Source: Ceratotherium simum simum
Taxonomy: Eukaryota > Chordata > Mammalia > Perissodactyla > Rhinocerotidae
Length of the DNA stretch: 64,000 bases
Assembly: GCF_000283155.1 (NCBI RefSeq)
Contig: NW_004454216.1
Coordinates: 10,643,736 to 10,707,735, forward strand
Direction: 5' to 3'
The stretch's first letter is position 1; each line of letters starts with the position of its first letter. Shown here piece after piece: positions 35,086 through 47,808 of this stretch. The notes under the pieces were generated by a model. The model worked only from the letters and a program-made list of their open reading frames with translations, had not been told where the DNA came from and did no database searches. The translations under genes were made by a program, and so were the position numbers.

Positions 35086-35342
35086 ACAAAAAGCGTGCAA
35101 AGAAAAAATAACTATTTAAAAATATAAATACACAGATAAATAAATATATAGATAAATATCAAAAGTGGGTCCGCCCCAGTATTGTTATACAGTTGTATCT
35201 TAATAAATCAATGCAGTAACTAAATGAAAATAGACATTTCCAGAACCAACTGCAAAAAATACAAAGAGATATTAGAACATATCTAAATTAAACGTAATTT
35301 TTAATACTTAGTATAACAGCTGCTCTTTTGTATGAGCTCTGG
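35086..35342. other. Unassigned AT-rich sequence
   Basis: No gene or repeat recognised. Confidence 0.35.
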
Positions 35343-35584
35343 TTTTTTTTTTTTTTTTTTGAGGAAGATCAGCCCTGAGCTAACATCTGTTGCCAGTCCT
35401 CCTCTTTCTGCTGAGGAAGACTGGCCCTGGGATGATATTCGTGCCCATCTTCCTCCACTTTATATGGGATGCAGCCACAGCGTGGCTTGATAAGCGGTGC
35501 ATAGGTCCATGCCCAGGACCCAAACCCGAGAACCCAGGCGGGGGAAGTGGAGTGCGCACCTCTACGCCCCCATCCCGGCCTCCT
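35343..35584 (-). mobile_element. ERE SINE, antisense
   Basis: Long T-run tail (35343-35360), 'gaggaagatcagccctgagc' and 'gaggaagactggccctggga' modules, 'ccactttatatgggatgcag' centre, then a head diverged at its end ('atcccggcctcc' in place of 'ctgggccggcccc'). Opposed frames over it (35369-35626, 35390-35623) are SINE translations, not genes. TSD not clear. Confidence 0.93.
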
Positions 35585-36229
35585 AAGCTCCTTTTTTATA
35601 TGATTGAATTTAATGGAAATTAACATTTAAGAAGCAACTACCAAATCACAGAAAAATTCAAGAGAGGGGAGGGGCAAGAACAATCGTCTTCCTTCTCTGC
35701 TCAAGTTCATTCAATAAAGTAAAACGTAATGGAACAAAAGGGTTAAAATAAAGCCATCAACTTCTAGTTAAATACCGTAAATTGACTAAACACATCCACT
35801 TCTGTTCCTTTTGGAGGCCATCATTGAAATGTAATAATAATCTGGCATGATTTATAGCACTTAAAGGTAGTGTTGGCAGCTCATAAAAAAGACCCGTATC
35901 TGGCATTTAGGACTACCCTTATGAATATCCTGTTAGGTAATGTTCTTAGAGATGTGAATATAATATTGCTCCAGTCTGGGTGAGAGAAAGACACATAAAC
36001 TAATATCTGTTTAAATAGAGTCTATAATGAATGTGTGACCATGACGATGTAGAAAATTTTCAAGATAAATTAATCAACTAATGCAAGATTGTTACATCGA
36101 CACTGAAGAATACCAGCCTCAGATAAGTGATTCATTTTATAATGAGTGCATAAAATTTGGTAATTAAATAGCTGAATTGGAAAAAAAATAACGCACACAT
36201 GAAGATATTAGTTAGGTAATGCACAAAAA
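35585..36229. other. Unassigned sequence
   Basis: No gene or repeat recognised. Confidence 0.4.
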
Positions 36230-36480
36230 AGATCAACAATAAAGAACAACTTCTACAACTGAATCAGCATAAAAATAAATAATATAAACAAATATATAAG
36301 TAATCACAATACTCAACATTCGCAAGGATGTGAAAAATGTACATTTATGGATTGCCAGTGGCAGTATACATTCACATAACTTCTTTGGATGACAATTTAT
36401 AAGTGTATTTTTTAAGGCCATAAAATCACTCATATCCCTTGATTCTAGAGTCTTACTTCAGGGAACTTATTTTATAAATA
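36230..36480 (+). mobile_element. Possible old L1/HAL1 fragment, sense
   Basis: 'caacattcgcaaggatgtga', 'attgccagtggcagtataca' and 'ttacttcagggaacttattt' faintly follow the ORF2 C-terminal pattern. Strongly diverged. Confidence 0.4.
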
Positions 36481-36496
36481 TACATTAACTATTTCT
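36481..36496. repeat. Target-site duplication, left copy
   Basis: 'tacattaactatttct' recurs exactly at 36743-36758 and brackets the L1 3' end. Confidence 0.93.
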
Positions 36497-36742
36497 TTTT
36501 TTTTTTTTAATTTTTGTTTATTGCAGTAACATTGGTTTATAACATTGTATAAATTTCAGGTGTACATCATTATACTTCTATTTCTGCATAGATTACATCA
36601 TGTTCACCACTCAAATACCAATTACAACTCATCACCACACACATGTGCTGAATTATCCCTTTCGCCCTCCTCCCTCCCACCTTCCCCTCTGGTAACCACC
36701 AATCTAATCTCTGTCCCTATGTGTTTGTTTATTGTTGTTACC
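36497..36742 (-). mobile_element. Severely 5'-truncated L1 insertion, antisense
   Basis: A T-run (36497-36508) followed by 'tttattgcagtaacattggt', 'ttcaggtgtacatcattata', 'cgccctcctccctcccacct' and 'ctctggtaaccaccaatcta' is the equine L1 3'UTR in reverse. Only about 246 bp were inserted, and both 16-bp target duplications are identical, as expected for target-primed reverse transcription that stopped early. The identical TSD indicates a fairly young event. Confidence 0.93.
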
Positions 36743-36764
36743 TACATTAACTATTTCTAATGCT

Positions 36765-37250
36765 AAGTTGCCTGTTGAAATTTCTAAAGTAACCACTAAA
36801 AGAATAGATATCAAGTACACACCTTTCAAAGCATTAGAGGAACAAAAAAGAAAAGTAAAATACAACTCAAAAGTCAATCCAAAAGAAAGTAAGACAGTAG
36901 GGGAAAATGAATATAGAAAAACTGGACAGAAAAAATAAAAGAACAAAATAGGATGGCAGAACAAATCCAAGTCTATCTGTAATCAAAGTAGAGTAAAATT
37001 TCCAGTTTAAAATAATGTCAGAAAGGCCTTATTAAAACAAAATCCAGTCATATGCCACATGTAAGAGGTATACTTGAAACAAGGGCAAAGAGAGATGGGA
37101 AAGAAGGTAGCTACAGAAGGGAAAATGCCTAGAGCAAGCACAAGGTCATATAGCTACATAAAAATCTTAAAGGTCAGCTTTAAGGTAAGGTAAAAGATAA
37201 CACAAAAATGCAAAACAAGGGATAAAGGGGGTCTCCACATGAAGAAATAT
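36765..37250 (+). mobile_element. Possible L1 internal fragment (start of ORF2 region), sense
   Basis: 'tcaaaagtcaatccaaaaga', 'gaacaaaataggatggcaga' and 'acatgtaagaggtatacttg' resemble the inter-ORF and early ORF2 region of old L1s. No open frame persists. Confidence 0.45.
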
Positions 37251-39460
37251 GACCTTTCTAAATTTGTAAATGCCTAATAAATCCATGTAAGTAAAATTAC
37301 AAGGAAATATCAGGGAAGGAGAACTAGAAACTTCGGCATAGCGACCAATTCTAGAATGAAAGAAGAGGCAGCAGCAAGAGTTGCATGGTACTGAAGATAA
37401 GTAGTGACACCTTGGGTTTTATTTATTATCCTTTATAAACTGAACATATGTTATATATACTAATTTTACATACGCTATTTCATAAAAATGCTATCATAAT
37501 AGAATACACAGTTACATGGACAAATTTGAAGTTATGAGTAATAGTTATCAAGTTGTTAGAAGGTGAATTTTTGTCTTATTTTACATATAGCTTGAGAATA
37601 ATTTCAACTTCCTCCTTACTTGATACAAATTATAAAAACAATATAAGTTGAACACCAGATGTGGAATATAGATATGCAATGTCTCTATTATTAAATAGTT
37701 AATGAACAGAGAGCTTTAGAATATTAGTATAAATTTTGCTCTTACCTTGTTTGGAAATTGAAATTTATGTCACATAGTTGTAGAAACTAGGAAACAGAGC
37801 AGATCAAGAATTTCCAAAAGCAGAAAATGTCAGCCCAAAGTTTAATAATTCCCAAAAGTTTGAGTCATAAATTTTCTGGTGTAATAAATATCAATGTAGC
37901 CTTTTACTACACTTAAGTTTTAAATTTGCACTATAAATAGTCCAGCATCAAATCACTCCAATTTAGACATATAGGATAGAGAATGTAGAGATGATTTTTC
38001 GGAGAAGAAATTGAGTGTTGAAGTACAGACATTTAATTTTTTAATCATTAGTATTTTAACTTTTTCCTGAAAGCATTTACTTTGAGATATAGAATGAAGA
38101 TATAATTCTTTATAATGGCATTCTTCTCTTTTCAGCGGATGGCAAAAGACTCTTGGAAATACATTTTGCTTGAGATATAGAATCAATTGTATTTTAATAC
38201 TAAGCATGCTTCTATTCAACTGCAAATACTTAGACTGGATAGGTATATTTATTCACTTTGGTTCCACTGAAAAGACTAAGGAATATAAAGATCCAGAAGA
38301 TTCTATGAACCTATAACTAAGACTTTCTTATGGGAGTAGGTAGCTTTGCACTGTACATTACTGAATTCTTTATTTAACTGAATCTTGGATGGGTTAGGTG
38401 ATGAATTAGCATAACTAAAGCAAGGGTTAAGGGTAGTACTGCATTACCCTGTAGAATGTAGTTACAAGCATTTTCTATTTGTTGTTATTACTTTTGTACT
38501 TATTTATTTGTCAGATGTGTAGACTGTGACTTCTGTTCTGAGTTCAGTGTAGTAAAATCTCCTAAAGGATAAAATGTAATAGAAAGTTCTAACAGAGAAG
38601 TATAAAATACATTATGCCCCCTCAGTAATTATGCTATAATTCTGTTGGAGAAAGCAATTCTATTACAGACCCTATTTTCAGACACTGCTTTAACTTTTTG
38701 GAAAAAGGAAAACTATCCTTTTTAGCCGGGATTTTTTTGTTCTTGGCATGTGCTCAAAAATGATTAACATTTCCTGGGCATTTTTAAAGAAGACAGAACA
38801 CATTACATACACTTATATACCTACACATATGTGCATGCACACACTCATACCTTTCTGCTCTGACAATCTTCTTTAAAACATCAGTCTTGCCATTTTCATT
38901 CATAGAAGCATAAGGTTTTACCAGCTTACTAAGTCTGAAAAGGGACCTCAAGAGTTCACACTGAAAAAACAAAAAGGGTTCAAATCAAGCTTCCAGACGA
39001 GACTGTGAGGGTTAGTAGGGTTCTTATTTTATTGTTTGAGGAAGATTCATGACTACATAGTACAAGCCAACCTCATTTTGGATCAAAATAGTTGCTTCAT
39101 ACTTACTCACTGAATAATGCTTAGCGCAGAATCAGTTCGTATCCTTTCTCACTTGCAACAGAATCCTCCAAGAATCCTGATGGGCCAAAACATCCTGTAA
39201 ATAATGAGAATCTTTACTCATACTGTGACAACTATATTTGATTTCTTTATTTTATTTATTTTTTTGATCAAGGACACTAAATGGTACTTGGATGTTCCTA
39301 ACCAGATCATAGTACCAAGAATTTGTTTACTCATCTGCCAGAATTTTCCCATCCCAGTGAAGATGCTGAATAACTTTAGAAGACAAATAAAATTCCCATT
39401 TTTACATCAGAGGTAACGTGTCTTCTTTCAAAAGGCAGGGATGGTGTGTATGAGTTTTTA
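37251..39460. other. Unassigned sequence
   Basis: No gene recognised. A 90-codon minus frame (37953-38225) shows no domain. A fragment at 38870-38965 ('catagaagcataaggtttta') could be an old SINE or L2 piece but is too diverged to name. Confidence 0.4.
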
Positions 39461-39473
39461 AGATATTTTTCAG

Positions 39474-39709
39474 GGGCCGCCCCATGGTGCAGCAGTTAAG
39501 TGTGCACGTTCTGCTGCTGGGGGCCCAGGTTCAGATCCCGGGCGCGCAACGATGCACTGCTTGTCAGGCCATGCTGTGACGGCGTCCCATATAAAGTGGA
39601 GGAAGATGGGCACAAATGTTAGCCCAGAGTCAGTCTTCCTCAGCAAAAAGAGGAGAATTGGCAAGGATGTTAGCTCAGGGCTGATCTTCCTCACACACAC
39701 ACAAAAAAG
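39474..39709 (+). mobile_element. ERE SINE, sense
   Basis: Head 'ggggccgccccatggtgcag' carries a box A-like element with one change, box B-like 'ggttcagatcc' at 39529-39539, then the body with 'gatgggcacaaatgttagcc' and 'cagggctgatcttcctca' and a (CA)n/A tail. TSD 'agatatttttcag' (39461-39473) against 'agatacttttcag' (39710-39722), one mismatch. Confidence 0.95.
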
Positions 39710-39722
39710 AGATACTTTTCAG

Positions 39723-40174
39723 TGTGATGTCTATAAGGGCACCTATAATTCTTCAAGATTATATTTGCAAAGATCTTGTCAACGCTATCCTTTATGAGGA
39801 CTCAATAACAAGGTGGCCTGTCCATTGGCTAACTCATGCTGTAAATAAAAATAATTGATGAATCTTGGCCTTATGTTATACAACAGTAGTGCCACTTCCT
39901 AAGATCTGGATTCATGGATGTCATTCTGATAGTTGATTCTGTTCATTTCCCAGGCACTCCGCACAACCAACTACTCAGAGATAGTGACCACCATAATTCA
40001 ACTACATTGTAAAACACATCACAAGACTGAAACTACTAAAGAAAGTCAATATACTTTAAATCTTTATCTTTCTCAAGAGTTAACACATAGCAGCAGTAAG
40101 TCAAACTCATTAAATGGCAATGTCTTGTTAGACATTTAAGAACAACCACATATATCTGTAAGCATCTGTGCGAG
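39723..40174. other. Unassigned sequence
   Basis: No gene or repeat recognised; a 68-codon plus frame (39933-40139) has no domain. Confidence 0.4.
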
Positions 40175-40385
40175 GCTGGAACAGTATAAAGATCAGGAGG
40201 CTTTGGAATCAGACCTGGAGAGAATCTGGCTTCTTCGTCTAAGACAAGCTACATGGCTTTCTTGAGCCTACCTTTTACTCATTTCTAAAATTAGATAATA
40301 ATACCCAGGACTAAATGAGAAAAATAAATGAGATAGTGCATATAAATTAGGGGGCAAATAGTAGGCCCTTGATGAAATGGTTTCT
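40175..40385 (+). mobile_element. MIR SINE, sense
   Basis: 'ggaggctttggaatcagacc', 'gctacatggctttcttgagc', 'cctaccttttactcatttct' and 'gtaggcccttgatgaaatgg' cover most of MIR including its 3' end. Confidence 0.82.
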
Positions 40386-41504
40386 TTATTGACAAAAAAG
40401 ATGAAGAATTTGGTCTCTTAAGAATGGATAAAATATAATAATAAAGTATTAGAGAATCTTAAATTTGGAAGTCCTTTAATTATGATTACTAAAGAAAAGC
40501 ACTCCCCTCCCAGGAAAAAATCCTACACTGAAAAAGACTTATAGAGGGAGACCATAGTTACAAGTATATATCAGATGAGAAAGAAAATCAAATAAAAATG
40601 ACACAAATCAGCTCCAATGTGGGGGAGGAGGAGAACAAAACTTGAAGATAAAAGGAAATAGTATTTGGAGCAAGTTATTGTCCCAGAAGAACTGGAAAAT
40701 AACCCCAATTCAAATTAATTTCCCAAACCTAGGCCCAGATGTTTCACATATTTTTCATAAATTTACCTATATATTGGTTCCTAGTATTCAGGAAATGAAA
40801 TTAATTCTATAGTTATATGTGAAAATATATTTCATTTCTTCTCACTTATGTTCAATATTTTAAGATAGGCATTTAATAAATAGGAGCAAAGAGATGAGTG
40901 TGACTAACGCAGATATGAATGTGTGAGATTTTAACTGACACACTTAAGGTCCTGGGGATATGTACAAAAGGAAATTTACAAGTATACAAGTATCACTTGA
41001 AATAATTGCTGTCTTCTTCAAGATGTACTTTGCAATTAGGTTGGACAATCAAGAATAATATTGCGTACAGTACAACCAGTGGCTCATGAGTGAGCCTGCT
41101 ATAATTCTCAGCACTGGAATTAATAATAGTGAGGAATACCACCGTTGGTTAGAAGACAATTCCTCCACAGAGAAGACTGCTGTAGCTTTAAAAGTCAACA
41201 TGCTACCTACCACTTATAGTTTTTGCAGTTGATCCAAATGACCAGCGCTACGAAGAGAACACAATCCTTATACTATTAGGGACGTTAAAATTGACCATGG
41301 ATGTTTTTGTGAAACTAACAGTGAAAGTTCATACTAACATATATGAGAAAGGTTCATTCTTCTCAAGTGAATATAATTTCTCTCTTTCTGATCGAATTAA
41401 ACTCCAGAAACTCATCCACAAGCGGGAAAATTACTACATTTTTAAAGTAATTTGTTGAAGAACATCGGTTATGCTTACTCTGAATATTTGAATTAAATTT
41501 GAGT
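40386..41504. other. Unassigned sequence
   Basis: No gene or repeat recognised; a purine-rich patch lies near 40620-40640. Confidence 0.4.
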
Positions 41505-41625
41505 TTCTTCATTCATCTACTCATTTATTCAACAAACTTTGATTGAGTGCTACTGTATGTCAGGCATTGAAAAAAATGCTAGTGATAAAAAAAGAAGCAT
41601 GTTATGTTAACGTCTCCTTAGCAAT
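41505..41625 (-). mobile_element. L2 3' end, antisense
   Basis: 'attcatctactcatttattc', 'aacaaactttgattgagtgc' and 'actgtatgtcaggcattga' are the reversed L2 3' terminus. Confidence 0.78.
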
Positions 41626-43139
41626 TGAGCAAAAACCCAACTCAACAAACAACGGACTACCTAGCAGAATATTACTTTGACACCTTTATTTTTATTCATT
41701 TATTTTTATTTTTTATTATACTTTGAGACCAGCCCAACTCAAAAATGTAAGGACAGGTGGTGTAGTTATCCTCCATGTGTGAGGAGCAGCAGTAAACGCC
41801 CGCTTCTGGATGCAGGATATCACCAGATTTGAGGAACTTTGGTGCACTAGGTCATAAAAGATGCCACTTAAGAGTTTAGCATCCAGTTTGGGAGAACAGG
41901 TATGTGAAAAGCATGACAGTGTTAGACAGTATATATTTTTAAAAAACCTGAATGAGTTCTGTGGATGATAATTGCTAAATAGATTCTAATGAACAGAGTC
42001 CGTGAAGAGGCAAATATGGTAGTTTAGCCTTAAAAATTCAGGCACTGAACTTTTAATCCTAGGAAGGCATTTGAAGTAAGAATCAAAAATTGAATGTGAC
42101 AGATGGACTCATTCTAATATAAACCTCTAAGTTTCCAGATAGTGACTAGCACTTCTGAAAAACAAGAGAAGAAAATGGAAAAAAATATAAAAAGCCAGAG
42201 ATATTTTTGTGAGTGTGTGTTACAGGAAAGAAATAGAGACAGAAATGGGGAAGGCATTGCAATAACATAGGTTTGGTTTTACATTTGAAGAGTTTGAAAT
42301 GCTCTGTAAGTAGTTAGGAATATGGGTAAAACTTAAGACTCAAAATAAAAAGTGAGCAAGTCATCTGAGATTTAAAAGGTAGGGCCTTTTAGGAGAAGAG
42401 TATGCTAAAACTTTGTGATCAGATGTCCACAGTCAGGGACCAGGAGTAGAAAGAGACAGCAATTTTTACAGAGATGTCAGAGGGAAGGAGGACTAGAGTG
42501 TTCAGTTTTCCAGGGAGCTGTAGAGCCATCATTAAGAAGGAAGTAGGTAGATGGCAGTGGAGAATTGTTAGCAATGGGATTAGAGATCACGGAAAATTCT
42601 AAGTTGGATTAAGTTGGCTTCTGATGGAGCCAAAATGTGTGCAAATTCACAGTAATTTACAGTAGTATATGTCAGTTTATATAATTACAATAGAATGGCA
42701 TATACACATGTCTATGTGTATAGATTCTTATGCATATGCACACATTATCTTGCCAGGAATCTTAGGGAAAAGTAGAGATAGAAAATAAGACAAAAAATGC
42801 AACAAAAATGTTGTGTCCTTTACTTACTAACCAGAATGTTTCGGTACTCAGTCTGTCAGCCACATTCCTCTATCTCCAATTCAAATATTTACTGTATAAG
42901 CCTGATCAGAGAACTAACTCATCGTGACTTAGCTAGAACTCTGAGAAGAGTAAGAAGAAATTGCTGTGAGTAGGAGCCAGGAAGGGGAGTGCTCTTCCAA
43001 CATAGCCCTCACATTCGCTTTGAAGACATTGCTCTGGACCTTCTTCCCTATAGAAAGGGTGAAATCCTGCCCCTGTCCCCACTTTTGTGACTATTGAGGA
43101 AAAGGTAGAGTCAGAGGATGTCTACAGAAACACAGAGGG
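41626..43139. other. Unassigned sequence, possibly with further L2 remains
   Basis: No gene recognised. Purine-rich, G-bearing stretches at 42420-42600 could be degraded L2, but no diagnostic motif is clear. Confidence 0.35.
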
Positions 43140-43330
43140 AATGGACACTTATGGAGCACTTTTTACATTTGCTGTCTGCTAAACCTGGGTTGTCCCATTT
43201 CATGCTCACTACCATACTGTGCAGTAACTAGGATTGGATGAGGAAATTGAGTTTAGAGAGATTATATGAAACATCCAAGAGAAACAGTCAAAGACAGAGC
43301 CAGAATTCAAACTCAATTCTCTCCATCTTA
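43140..43330 (-). mobile_element. MIR SINE, antisense
   Basis: 'catttcatgctcactaccat', 'ggatgaggaaattgagttta' and 'gagccagaattcaaactcaa' follow reversed MIR. A 61-codon frame across it is not a gene. Confidence 0.72.
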
Positions 43331-44476
43331 TTAAATACCTTTCTTTCATGGCTTTTTATCAATGACATGAATTCCAGAGCTCCTTCCAGGTACAAGCTAA
43401 AAGAAATAGCAATGAAGGGTTAACCATTTGTAAACTTCAGTGTTTGCCTGTCTCCTTTCCCAGCCTGCTTTATGTCTAGTATTGCATTAACCATGTAAGT
43501 TAATGTGTCACCAACTTGACTACTTCATTTTTAAAAATCCATAGTCCTTACAAAATACTCTTACCTTAAGTGAGATAAAATGATCTTTCCTAAGGACAAG
43601 CTAGAATAGCTGCATAAATGATGGACTTTATGCACCCCTATAAGGCATGAGATGAGATAATACTTACTGCCTTCACTGGGGGCTTTCTAATATCACATTT
43701 GCCTCCCAGAACTGCCTGCATATAAATCTACCCGAAGGGAAACAGACATAACCAAACCTAGATAGCACCTCGGTCATCCTAGGATAAAGGAACAACAAAG
43801 GTCCTAATTACATTTTATAATTTAGAATTCTCCTCAGATGAATTAAACACTCACATTTGAAATCTTTTTTCAGAAAGCTAAGGGTAATTAGATTTTGAAC
43901 ATCAATGTAAACAGAGACAAAGATTTTGTTACTGAGACACCTGAAATTTGTTACCTGATAACAACAGACAAGCAATCCAGTAGTGAGCTAAACACCCCTG
44001 ATCAATAAACCAAGCATACTGTAAAGCAATGGAGTAATGGTATCCAGGGATCCAGATTATCAACTACGAGATGCTCAATCCCAACACTTGGGAAGATTCG
44101 TGCTCACTCAACAACTTGGCACAGTGTCAGAGTTTCATGCTGCAGCAAAATACTATCTTATATATGGAATATAACAAATTCCAGGCTACTGGGCTCTAGC
44201 ATTTTGGATAAGCGTGGTTTGTTAGCTAGCACAATGTCTTACTTATGGATTTATTAGTTTGTTTGTTTGTTTATTTATTTTTGCCAACTCTACACTTTCC
44301 TTCAAATAAAAGTTATTTATTCCTTCTAGAACTATGCAAATGGCTAAAGTTTCATTCTTATTGTCTTGCTTTGGAATCTGAACAGGTCTAATACACTGAA
44401 AAATAGGAAAAATAAACTTCAAGCTCTATCATTTAGGTGACATATCCTTGTTTAAAAAATTCAAAGAGAACTCTTT
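43331..44476. other. Unassigned sequence
   Basis: No gene or clear repeat. A TTTG/TTTA patch lies at 44258-44280. Confidence 0.4.
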
Positions 44477-44492
44477 AAAACTAGACAGCATT

Positions 44493-44742
44493 GGGGCCGG
44501 CCCTGTGGCCTAGTGGTTAAGTTTAGCCCACTCCAATTCGGCGGCCCAGGTTCGGTTCCCAGGCGCAGACCTACACCACTGGTTGGTGGCCATGCTGTAG
44601 CAGCAACCCATATACAAAATAGAGGAAGACTGGCACAGATGTTAGTTCAGTGCAAATATTCCTCAGGCAAAAAGAGGACGATTGGCAACAGATGTTAGCT
44701 CAAGGCGAATCTTCCTCAGCAAAAAACAACAACAATAACAAA
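44493..44742 (+). mobile_element. ERE SINE, sense, distinct head variant
   Basis: Starts 'ggggccggccctgtggccta', has a head with 'ccactccaattcggcggccc' and box B-like 'ggttcggttcc' (44549-44559), then the 'acccatatacaaaatagagg' centre and an A/C-rich tail. Imperfect TSD at 44477-44492 against 44743-44759, both ending 'acagcatt'. The centre differs from the common 'cccatataaagtagagg' form, suggesting another ERE subfamily. Confidence 0.93.
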
Positions 44743-44759
44743 AAAACCTATACAGCATT

Positions 44760-45431
44760 AATGAATTTGCAATTCCAAATGATCCAGCCTGCCATGCTTG
44801 AACGAGAACTGAACTCTTTAGATACTATGACATAGTTAGGGATAGTGAAGCCATTACCTAAAGAAGGAAATCAAAAGGTCTACACTTCCGAGTGGTCTCC
44901 TCTTTGTGATTCCTTTCAGGAGGTTGATCTATTTGGTAAATATATTTTAGATGGAATTTTTTCATACTTAGTAGATGCAGTTAAATTACACCTAAAGTTA
45001 TCTACAAAATTCTATGGTTTTAGGACATAATATTACTGTTTCAGTTTTGAGATGCTCCTGTTGTTTCTTTGGCCTGAATTTACAGATTCTGTAAGTTTTT
45101 CTTTGAGTTTATCAAATTATATTTTTCTCATTATTTTCCTCTTGCAAATAAGGATTTTGTTGATGGTTCTAAAAAACATTTTAGCTCTTAATTTTACCAC
45201 ATTCATAGCTAATAGTTAATGTAATTTTTCTAAAACAATAATAAATATTTTAAATAATCAGTTACAGATTCGAAGAAGTTAGAAATACTTTCAAGATTAG
45301 GATAAACCTGAAAAGTATAGAGCAAAAGCAAAAATTACATAGAAATAAACAAAACACAATTTTTTAAAAATTATTGCTCTCTAGTCCCTGGGTAGAATTT
45401 TTTGTTGGTCTGGGATAAAGGAAGAGAACAC
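44760..45431. other. Unassigned AT-rich sequence
   Basis: No gene or repeat recognised. Confidence 0.4.
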
Positions 45432-46871
45432 TGGGAATTTTTTTAACACATCTCCTTTATTGAAATATAACTAACATAGTGTATAATTCACCCATTGGAT
45501 ATAATTCAATGTTTTTTAGTATATTCACAGAGTTGTGAAGCCATAACCACAATCAATTTTAGAATATCTTCATCCCTCCAAAAAGAAATCTTGTACCACT
45601 TAGCAGTCACTCTCCATTCCCTCCTTAACTCCCAATCCTAGCCCACAGTGAATCTACTTTCTGTCTCTATATATTTGCCTAGGATGGACACGTCATATAC
45701 AGTATGTGGTATTTTGTGAGTGGCTTCTTTCATTTAGCATTATGTTTTTAAGGTTCATCTCTATGTCATGGCATATATAAGTGCTTCACTCCTTTTGATT
45801 GCTGAATAATACTCCATTGTATGAATATACCACATTTTATCCATCCATTCCTCAGTTGATGGACAGTGGGTTATCTCTACTTTTTGTCTATTATAAATAA
45901 TGCTGCTATGAGTATTTGTGTCCAGTTTTTGAGTGAACATAGATTTTCATTTCTTTGGGATGTATGCCCTAGCAGTGGAACTGCTGGGTTGTGTGGTAAA
46001 TCTATGTTTAACCTTTTGAGGAACTGATACACTGTTTTCCAAAGTGGCTGCACCATTTTGCATTCCCACCAGCAGTGTCTAAGGGTTCCAATTTCTCTAA
46101 TTATATCCTCATCGACACTTACCATTATCTTTTTTTTCACAATTAACCTAGCAGGTGTGACATGGTATCTCATTGTGTCTTTGATTTGCGTTACCCTGAT
46201 GGTTAATAATGTTGAATATATTTTCACGTGCTTATTTAAATGCTTATTAGGTATTTGTATATCTTCTTGGGATAAATGCCTATTCAGATCCTTTGCCCAT
46301 TTTTAAAACAGATTATCTTTTTATTACTGACTTGTAAGAGATTATTATATATTCTAGATCTACAAATCTCTTATCAGATGTTATTTGCAAATATTTCCTC
46401 CATTATGTAGGCTGTATTTTCAGTTTCTTGATGGTATCCTTTGAAGCACAAAACTTTTACAATTTGTTGAAGTCCAATTCATCTACTTTTTTCTTTTGCC
46501 ACTTGTGCTTTTGGTGTCAGATCTAGGAAGGATTTGCCTAACCCAAAGTCACAAAGTATGCTCCTATATTTTCTTCTAAGAGTTTTATAGTTTTAACTCT
46601 TATACATACATCTGTGATCTATTTTGAGTTATTTTTGTGTATGGTGTGAGGAAGGGATCTAACTTCATTCTTTTACATGTGTATAGTAGTTGTCCCAGTG
46701 CCATTTGCTGAAAAGACAATTATTTTCTTCATTGAATTGTCTTGGCACCTTTGTCCCAATTGATAAGAAATGTAAAGGTTTCTTTTAGATTCTCTTAATT
46801 CTATTTGATTGACTATATGCCTATCCCTGGCCAGTACCACACTATCCTGATTACAGTAGCTTTTCAGTAAG
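45432..46871 (-). mobile_element. L1 LINE 3' half, antisense
   Basis: 'cctttattgaaatataacta' (3'UTR), 'actccattgtatgaatatac', 'cctagcagtggaactgctgg' and 'cccaccagcagtgtctaagg' lead into ORF2 C-terminal coding on the minus strand. The frame at 45877-46227 keeps 'RHCWWECKMVQPLWKTV' and 'PAVPLLG', conserved in the L1 ORF2 C-terminus. The 5' side breaks off at 46871 where a second L1 begins. It is 5'-truncated and has no functional protein. Confidence 0.9.
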
Positions 46872-47690
46872 TTTTTTTCCCCACCTTTATTGAGATATAA
46901 TTGACATATAACATTCTGAAGTTTAAGGCATACAACATGATGACCTGATACACACATATATATTGCAAAATGATTACTACAATAAGGTTAGTTAACATGT
47001 CAATCACTTCACATAATTCAACTTTTTTTGGATCTATTCTCTTAGTAACTTTCAAGTATAGAATACAGTATTGTTAACTATAGTCACCATGCTGTATAAT
47101 ACATCCTTAGAACTTATTCATCTTATAACTGGAAGTTTGCACCCTTTGACCAACATCTACCCATTTCTCTCACCCCGCAGCCACTGACAACCATAATTCT
47201 ACTCTCTGTTTCTATGAGTTTGGCTCTTTGTAGATTCCACATATAAGTGTGATCATACAGTATTCTTCTTTCTCTGTCTGACATTTCAATTAGCATAATG
47301 CCCTCAAGATCCATCCATGTTGCCACAAATTGCAATACTTCTTTCTTTTTAATGGCTGAATAATATTTCATACACACATGCACACACACACACACACCAC
47401 ATCTTCTTTATCCATTCATCTGTTGAGGGACACTTAGGTTGTTTCCATGTCTTGGTCATTGAGATTTCATTTCCTTCAGATCTATACTCAGAAATGGGAT
47501 TGCTGGATCATATGTTGGTTCTATTTTTAATTTTTTAAAGAACCTCCACACTATTTTTCATAGTGGCTATCACAATTTATATTCCCACCAACAGTGCACA
47601 AGAGTTTCCTTTTCTCCACATCACTACCAACACTTGTTATCTCTTGTCTTTTTAATAATAGCTGTTCTAACAAGTGTACGGTGATATCCC
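46872..47690 (-). mobile_element. Second L1 3' end, antisense, abutting the first
   Basis: A T-run (46873-46879) and 'tttattgagatataattgac' open a new antisense 3'UTR, followed by 'tctgtttctatgagtttggc', 'tagcataatgccctcaagat' and C-terminal ORF2 read backwards (minus frame 47123-47395 contains 'YYSAIKKKEVLQFVATWMDLE'-type sequence of the L1 C-terminus). A (CA)n tract sits at 47384-47397. It ends abruptly against MER5A at 47690. Confidence 0.88.
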
Positions 47691-47808
47691 ACTGAATTAT
47701 GATTCAATAGGTCTGGAGTAAAGCCTGAGATTCTGCCCTTCTGCTTAACTTCCAGGTGATGCTGATGTACAGATCTACAGGCCACACTTTGAGTAGCAGG
47801 ACTCTAAT
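47691..47808 (+). mobile_element. MER5A 3' part, cut by the L1
   Basis: 'gattcaataggtctggagta', 'aacttccaggtgatgctgat' and 'ccacactttgagtagcagga' are the 3' two-thirds of MER5A. The 5' third is absent at the L1 junction. Confidence 0.82.

Noticed and set aside
45877..46227. 116-codon minus-strand frame as a gene
   Set aside because: Its residues 'RHCWWECKMVQPLWK' are the conserved C-terminus of L1 ORF2, and the surrounding DNA is a 5'-truncated antisense L1.
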